Below, in pieces: positions 7,825-10,913 of a stretch of DNA of 10,913 nt. Both the position numbers and the translations under genes were made by a program. How positions within the stretch are numbered: position 1 is the first letter of the stretch; each line of letters begins with the position of its first letter. Source of the DNA: Chloroflexia bacterium (GTDB lineage Bacteria > Chloroflexota > Chloroflexia > Thermomicrobiales > UBA6265). The stretch covers positions 1-10,913 of the forward strand of contig JACCYK010000035.1 in assembly GCA_013696525.1 (NCBI GenBank), in the 5' to 3' direction. Under the pieces are notes generated by a model, which made no database searches, was not told the DNA's origin, and saw only the letters and a program-made list of their open reading frames with translations.

Positions 7825-7834
7825 GTGACGTCAC
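7825..7834. promoter_or_regulatory. Perfect palindrome GTGACGTCAC between divergent promoters (candidate operator)
   Basis: This 10-bp perfect inverted repeat sits in the 31 bp between the -35 boxes of the leftward pyr promoter and the rightward promoter. It directly abuts a second imperfect palindrome, CGCGCC-G-GGCGCG (7834-7846). Position and symmetry suggest a dimeric regulator site acting on one or both promoters. No regulator gene is visible in the window, so the role is inferred. Confidence 0.4.
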
Positions 7835-7853
7835 GCGCCGGGCGCGGCGTCCC

Positions 7854-7882
7854 TTGTCAATTGGCGCCGAAGTTTCTACCCT
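7854..7882 (+). promoter_or_regulatory. Rightward promoter for the phosphatase-MBL pair
   Basis: The -35 box TTGTCA (7854-7859, 5 of 6 matches) is followed by a 17-nt spacer and TACCCT (7877-7882), a weak -10 that keeps the conserved first two and last bases. The predicted start near 7889 gives a leader of about 60 nt before the GTG at 7948. Confidence 0.45.
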
Positions 7883-7947
7883 TGCCGCCAGGGGATACCC
7901 GAGCGCCGTTCGGTATCACCTTGGGGCTGCATCGCGCTAGGAGAACC

Positions 7948-8676
7948 GTGTTGTTGACCAACATTGATCCCGCGGATTCGTGGACGCCGCGCCATTATAC
8001 CCACCTCCGGCATCCATCGGCCGGAGAAACGGCCCTGTTCCTGGTCCGCCATGGGCGAACCAGCGCCAACCATCGTCAAGTCCTGCAAGGATCGAGTGAC
8101 TACCCGCTCGATGATACGGGACTTCGCCAGGCCGCATTGATCGCGAACCGGGTCGCCCAAGAGCCCGCGATTGACGCCATCGTCTCCAGCCCATTGCAGC
8201 GGGCACTGGTCACCGCTCGTGCCATCGGCGACCGCCTAAATATCGAGCCGCAAGTGGTTCCCGCATTGACCGAGCTTGATTTCGGCCTCTACGAGAACCG
8301 GCCATTCACCGACCTCCTCCAGGAGGAGCCTGAGTTGGCCGTGCGGTTTCAGGATCTCGAGGACTTTGACGCGGGCTGGCCCGGCGGAGAGACCCGCCGC
8401 TCATTCTACGACCGTGTCTGGCAGGCGTTCACCGCGCTCCTCGACGACTATCACATGCACCGTGTCGTTGTCGTCGCTCACGGCGGTGTGTTTGGCGCGT
8501 TCTTGGCCATGGTGGAAGGAGTTTCACCAAACGACATCGCTCGCTACGATATCAAGAATTGCAGCCTGACCGAGTTGCGCGTTACTTCGGACCATACCGT
8601 GGTTCAGTTGCGTAACGACGTGTGCCATTTAGACGCGCTCGCTGACACGCTCGACGCGACGGAGACCGAGCGATGA
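7948..8676 (+). CDS. Histidine phosphatase family protein (phosphoglycerate mutase-like)
   Basis: This is a cytosolic branch-1 histidine phosphatase of 242 residues. Catalytic features are present: LVRHGRTSAN with Arg34 and nucleophile His35, SSPLQRALVTA with Arg85, TELDFG with the acid Glu109, and VVVAHGG with the second His178. Pattern and size resemble the GpmB/CobC/broad-specificity phosphatase group, but the substrate cannot be told from sequence. About 30 residues precede the core, longer than usual. The frame is open back to 7645, inside pyrC, but the family needs no such extension. AGGAG at 7939-7943 precedes a cluster of candidate starts: GTG 7948 (4-nt spacing), TTG 7951 (7 nt) and TTG 7954. 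GTG is chosen, with the TTG codons as real alternatives. The stop overlaps the next gene's ATG by 4 nt (ATGA), so the two are probably co-translated. Confidence 0.9.
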   Translation: MLLTNIDPADSWTPRHYTHLRHPSAGETALFLVRHGRTSANHRQVLQGSSDYPLDDTGLRQAALIANRVAQEPAIDAIVSSPLQRALVTARAIGDRLNIEPQVVPALTELDFGLYENRPFTDLLQEEPELAVRFQDLEDFDAGWPGGETRRSFYDRVWQAFTALLDDYHMHRVVVVAHGGVFGAFLAMVEGVSPNDIARYDIKNCSLTELRVTSDHTVVQLRNDVCHLDALADTLDATETER

Positions 8677-9452
8677 GGGTGACGGTCCTCGGTGGCAGTG
8701 CGGCGGGCACCAATACCGGGCAGGGGTGCTCTGGCTATCTGGTCCAGTCCACTGGCGCGAACGTGGTGCTCGACCTCGGGTCAGGGACGCTGCAGGAGTT
8801 GCGCAAGCACATCAACTTTCGGACGTTGACGGCCATCGTGATCTCGCACATGCATGTCGATCACATGGCTGATCTCTTGGCGCTCCGCTTTGCGCTCGCC
8901 TACAACCCCGTGGCGCCGCCGGGACCAGTCCCGCTCTTCTTGCCGCCTGGCGGCCGCTCCACGCTCGTTAACCTCGCCGCGGTCTTCGCGCGTGGTGACG
9001 ATGTCGAGGGATTTTTTAGCTCGGTGTTCGCGATTGACGAATATGACCCCAGCGATGACTTGCCCCTCGCGGACATGCGGCTGTCCTTTCTTCCGACCGC
9101 CCACTACGTCCCATGTTGGGCGATCCGGCTCTCGGCGCGCGAAGCGGGGGCCGGCGATCTGACCTATACAGCGGACACGGGCCCGACTACCGATTTGGCC
9201 ACGTTCGCTACCGGTTCCAGCGTCCTGATTGCCGAGGCAACCCATCGCGAACCGCCATCCGCCGCCGGTGAAGCGCCTGGGCACCTCTCGGCGACGGAAG
9301 CCGGGCAGCTTGCAACCGCTGCCAAAGTTGGGACCCTTGTCCTGACGCACCTCTGGGAAGAGCTTGGCTTCGAGACGTATCGCGACCGCGCCGCCGGCAC
9401 GTTCGCCGGACGGCTCGAGCTCGCCCGGCCCGGGCTTCACATCGAATGGTAG
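8673..9452 (+). CDS. Metallo-beta-lactamase-fold hydrolase (RNase Z-like type)
   Basis: The 259-residue protein has the MBL-fold ligand set. HMHVDH occupies 59-64 (His59, His61, Asp63, His64). Further ligands are probably His144 in PTAHYVP, Asp168 in TADTG and His226 in LTHLWEE; His204 in GHLSATEAG matches the motif seen in RNase Z-like proteins. The N-terminal MRVTVLGGSA...NTGQGCSGYLV also follows that pattern. Related stand-alone MBL proteins act on RNA 3' ends, cyclic nucleotides or phosphodiesters, and the substrate here is unknown. The protein is somewhat shorter than typical tRNase Z, and no clear flexible arm is visible, so a dedicated tRNase Z is not claimed. GGAG at 8661-8664 lies 8 nt before the ATG, which overlaps the phosphatase stop. 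No signal peptide is seen, suggesting a cytoplasmic enzyme. Confidence 0.9.
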   Translation: MRVTVLGGSAAGTNTGQGCSGYLVQSTGANVVLDLGSGTLQELRKHINFRTLTAIVISHMHVDHMADLLALRFALAYNPVAPPGPVPLFLPPGGRSTLVNLAAVFARGDDVEGFFSSVFAIDEYDPSDDLPLADMRLSFLPTAHYVPCWAIRLSAREAGAGDLTYTADTGPTTDLATFATGSSVLIAEATHREPPSAAGEAPGHLSATEAGQLATAAKVGTLVLTHLWEELGFETYRDRAAGTFAGRLELARPGLHIEW

Positions 9453-9454
9453 CC

Positions 9455-9471
9455 AGCCATGTCTGATGGCT
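9455..9471. other. Short hairpin after the MBL gene
   Basis: AGCCAT and ATGGCT form a perfect 6-bp stem with a GTCTG loop, starting 3 nt after the MBL stop. It lacks a T-run, so it is at best a weak terminator or an mRNA 3'-end stabiliser. Confidence 0.3.
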
Positions 9472-9475
9472 CAGC

Positions 9476-9505
9476 TTGGTGATACGATCGCTCCAGTGCT
9501 AGACT
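9476..9505 (+). promoter_or_regulatory. Candidate extended -10 promoter for the 9594-10430 gene
   Basis: TAGACT (9500-9505) is preceded directly by TGC (9497-9499), giving an extended -10 pattern. A poor -35 TTGGTG (9476-9481) lies 18 nt upstream. It falls in the 141-bp gap after the MBL gene and would give a leader of about 80 nt. Confidence 0.35.
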
Positions 9506-9593
9506 CTGCCTCGGTGGCCCATCGCGTCCGCATGGCGTCGGGCGAGGGTTCCACGGCGCCCTTCCTCGCGTGTTCCGACAGGTTGCAGCCGAC

Positions 9594-10430
9594 ATGGACG
9601 CTCAACCGACTTCACGGCTATCCGAGCTATCGGTAGCGAACGGATCATCCGGACTGATCCGATTGGGTGACCTCGCGCACATCGCCGAGGCCGCCGGCGT
9701 GACCGCCATCAGTCTCGACCTCAGCTCGTCATGGGCGCGGTGGCTCGTTTCGCGCCAAGCCCTCCCCGCCGTTCGAGTAGCCTCGGTCTGGCTGGGCCAA
9801 CCATGGAAACGGGGCCGGCCGGCCCCGGCACACCAATTCGATCAAATTGCTATGAGTCATCTCCTAAACACGGGATCGCTGGCAATCGACCTTGGCGGTC
9901 CGGATGGTCAAATCGCTAGCCCGGCCATTCTCATTCCGTGGATCGTCCAAACGCGCCGGCATGTCAGTCGGGATTGCCGGTTGCTCGTTGCGATTCGCGG
10001 TCGCCACTTAGTTGGCGGGCGCCCACATTTGGCTGAGCTAACGGCACTCCGGCATCTTGCCGAGGAGTGGGATCTTGGCATCGCGCTTGATCTCACCGAT
10101 ACGGTGGACCCCACCTGGGAAGCGGAAGCGGCCGTCTTTCGGCTCGGAAATCACCTCCGGCTGCTTCGGGTGCCCACCTGCGCGCTCGACAGGTTTGCCA
10201 TCGGCAAGGACAGGGTCATCTCACGGGCGGTAGCGGCGGCCATCGATCAGGGCATGCCGCCCGAAATCGCGCTGGTACCAACGGTGCCGCTAATCCAGGT
10301 AGCGTCGCGTCGAGCCAAGTTGGCGAACGTCGACCGCGCGGTCGAGGCGATCGAGAATCGAGTGGCGAGCATGAAGGCGCAGCGGGCGCAGTTCCTCGAC
10401 CAAGGTCTGTGGCCCAACCTTAGGGGCTAG
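9594..10430 (+). CDS. Uncharacterised protein, possible TIM-barrel-like fold
   Basis: I do not recognise this family with confidence. From the ATG at 9594 it is 278 residues. The frame is also open to a GTG at 9570, eight codons upstream; neither start has a good ribosome-binding site. The protein is soluble-looking, with no signal peptide or long hydrophobic segment. It alternates short hydrophobic strands with amphipathic helices: about 21-42 (LIRLGDLAHIAEAAGVTAISLD), LLVAIRG near 130, LGIALDLTDTVDP near 162-174, LRLLRVP near 191 and EIALVPTVPL near 223-232. This periodic layout, ending in a charged helix at about 243-265, resembles sugar-phosphate isomerase/epimerase-type barrels. The expected metal-binding Glu/Asp/His pattern of that superfamily is not evident. 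It follows the MBL gene by 141 bp in the same direction and converges on rpsI. Base composition resembles its neighbours. The coding call is good; function is unknown. Confidence 0.75.
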   Translation: MDAQPTSRLSELSVANGSSGLIRLGDLAHIAEAAGVTAISLDLSSSWARWLVSRQALPAVRVASVWLGQPWKRGRPAPAHQFDQIAMSHLLNTGSLAIDLGGPDGQIASPAILIPWIVQTRRHVSRDCRLLVAIRGRHLVGGRPHLAELTALRHLAEEWDLGIALDLTDTVDPTWEAEAAVFRLGNHLRLLRVPTCALDRFAIGKDRVISRAVAAAIDQGMPPEIALVPTVPLIQVASRRAKLANVDRAVEAIENRVASMKAQRAQFLDQGLWPNLRG

Positions 10431-10471
10431 CCAGGCGACGCCAAGCTACCGCCGCCGCCAAGGTAAATGCC

Positions 10472-10491
10472 GGTCGCGAGAACTCGTGGCC
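10472..10491. other. Hairpin downstream of the unassigned gene
   Basis: GGTCGCGA (10472-10479) and TCGTGGCC (10484-10491) form an 8-bp stem with two G-T wobbles around a GAAC loop, about 40 nt after the 10430 stop. There is no plus-strand T-run after it. It could be a weak terminator between the convergent genes. Confidence 0.3.
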
Positions 10492-10540
10492 TCAAGCTCT
10501 CGACTCGCCCACGACCTTCTGCGCGACGTTTGGACGCGGA

Positions 10541-10578
10541 ACCGCCCATCGCCCAAGAACATTGGACGTCCGGGCGGT
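10541..10578. other. Inverted repeat between convergent genes (possible bidirectional terminator)
   Basis: ACCGCCC (10541-10547) and GGGCGGT (10572-10578) are perfectly complementary over 7 bp with a 24-nt spacer. The spacer includes the palindrome GGACGTCC and a second CGCCC that could pair with the same right arm. It lies 27 nt past the rpsI stop, where a terminator is expected. No real U-tract follows on either strand, so an intrinsic terminator is unproven. Confidence 0.35.
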
Positions 10579-10604
10579 GCTTTCGGCCGCGAAAATAGTC
10601 CGCG

Positions 10605-10913
10605 TTAGCGCTTGGTGTACTGGGGCGCCTTTCGGGCCCGCTTGAGCCCGACCTTCTTGCGCTCCTTGACCCGCGCGTCTCTGGTCAGCAGCCTTGCCGG
10701 CTTCAGCACCGCGCGAAGCTCTTCATCGAAGCGAAGCAGGGCGCGAGAAATACCATGGCGAACCGCGCCCGCTTGTCCAGCTACCCCGCCACCGGTGACG
10801 CGGACCGTGATGTCGAAGCGTTCCTGCGTACCGGTCAACCGGAGCGGTTCGGTGATGTTCGCCTGATGAACGGCGCGACCGCCAAAATAGTCGCGGCTCG
10901 ACTTTCCGTTGAC
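10605..10913 (-). CDS. rpsI: 30S ribosomal protein uS9 (5' end cut by window edge)
   Basis: uS9 is a small-subunit ribosomal protein whose C-terminal tail reaches toward the P-site tRNA. The last 102 residues are present, in frame from the window edge to a TAA at 10607-10605. Signature segments are NGKSSRDYF at the left of the fragment, [57 protein letters not shown] and the invariant C-terminal KR that contacts tRNA. About 28 N-terminal residues, with the start codon, lie beyond the right edge. In bacteria rplM (uL13) usually lies directly upstream, which would also be outside the window. Confidence 0.98.
   Translation of the reverse strand, partial: VNGKSSRDYFGGRAVHQANITEPLRLTGTQERFDITVRVTGGGVAGQAGAVRHGISRALLRFDEELRAVLKPARLLTRDARVKERKKVGLKRARKAPQYTKR

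Noticed and set aside
7645..7947. A 101-residue N-terminal extension of the histidine phosphatase, open back into pyrC
   Set aside because: It would cover the divergent promoters and attenuator, has no family counterpart, and a good AGGAG precedes starts at 7948-7954.
8781..9440. 219-codon minus-strand frame over the MBL gene
   Set aside because: The opposite strand encodes a complete MBL protein with HMHVDH. The antisense product is Arg/Gly-rich without motifs.

Overview
The window is GC-rich bacterial chromosome that reads as ordinary core-genome DNA. There are no phage, transposon, CRISPR or tRNA signals. Its main content is a leftward (minus-strand) de novo pyrimidine operon in the order pyrC - carA - carB - pyrK - pyrD, with pyrD running off the left edge. 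A class 1B PyrD with its PyrK partner, a type I PyrC, frequent GTG starts and high GC fit a high-GC Chloroflexota lineage (Thermomicrobia-like) or a high-GC Firmicutes relative. This placement is inferred from gene order and protein style and has not been checked by a search. Most Actinobacteria are a poorer fit because they usually carry a class 2 PyrD without PyrK.

Layout from left to right. Positions 1-915 (-) hold pyrD, nearly complete, and 979-1833 (-) hold pyrK. carB lies at 1876-5115 (-), overlapping carA (5112-6329, -) by 4 nt. carA overlaps pyrC (6319-7650, -) by 11 nt. Positions 7651-7947 form a divergent regulatory region. It holds the pyr promoter with a terminator-like hairpin in its leader, a forward promoter, and a perfect 10-bp palindrome between the two -35 boxes. 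On the plus strand, 7948-8676 is a histidine phosphatase overlapping (ATGA) a metallo-beta-lactamase-fold hydrolase at 8673-9452. A protein of unassigned family follows at 9594-10430, probably with its own promoter. The 3' part of rpsI (ribosomal protein uS9) enters from the right edge on the minus strand (10605-10913), convergent with the unassigned gene.

Function. CarA and CarB make carbamoyl phosphate. PyrC closes carbamoyl-aspartate to dihydroorotate. PyrD and PyrK oxidise dihydroorotate to orotate using NAD+. Aspartate transcarbamoylase (pyrB), pyrE, pyrF and pyrR are not seen here; some may lie beyond the left edge. The operon is tightly packed and apparently translationally coupled. 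Its control most likely lies in the 7651-7834 segment, which has a near-consensus promoter about 120 nt upstream of pyrC and a hairpin plus U-tract between the promoter and the start codon. No convincing undescribed defence or metabolic system is present. The most interesting items are the candidate pyr attenuator and divergent operator region, the 13-bp tandem repeat inside the carA 5' coding region, and the unassigned protein at 9594-10430.
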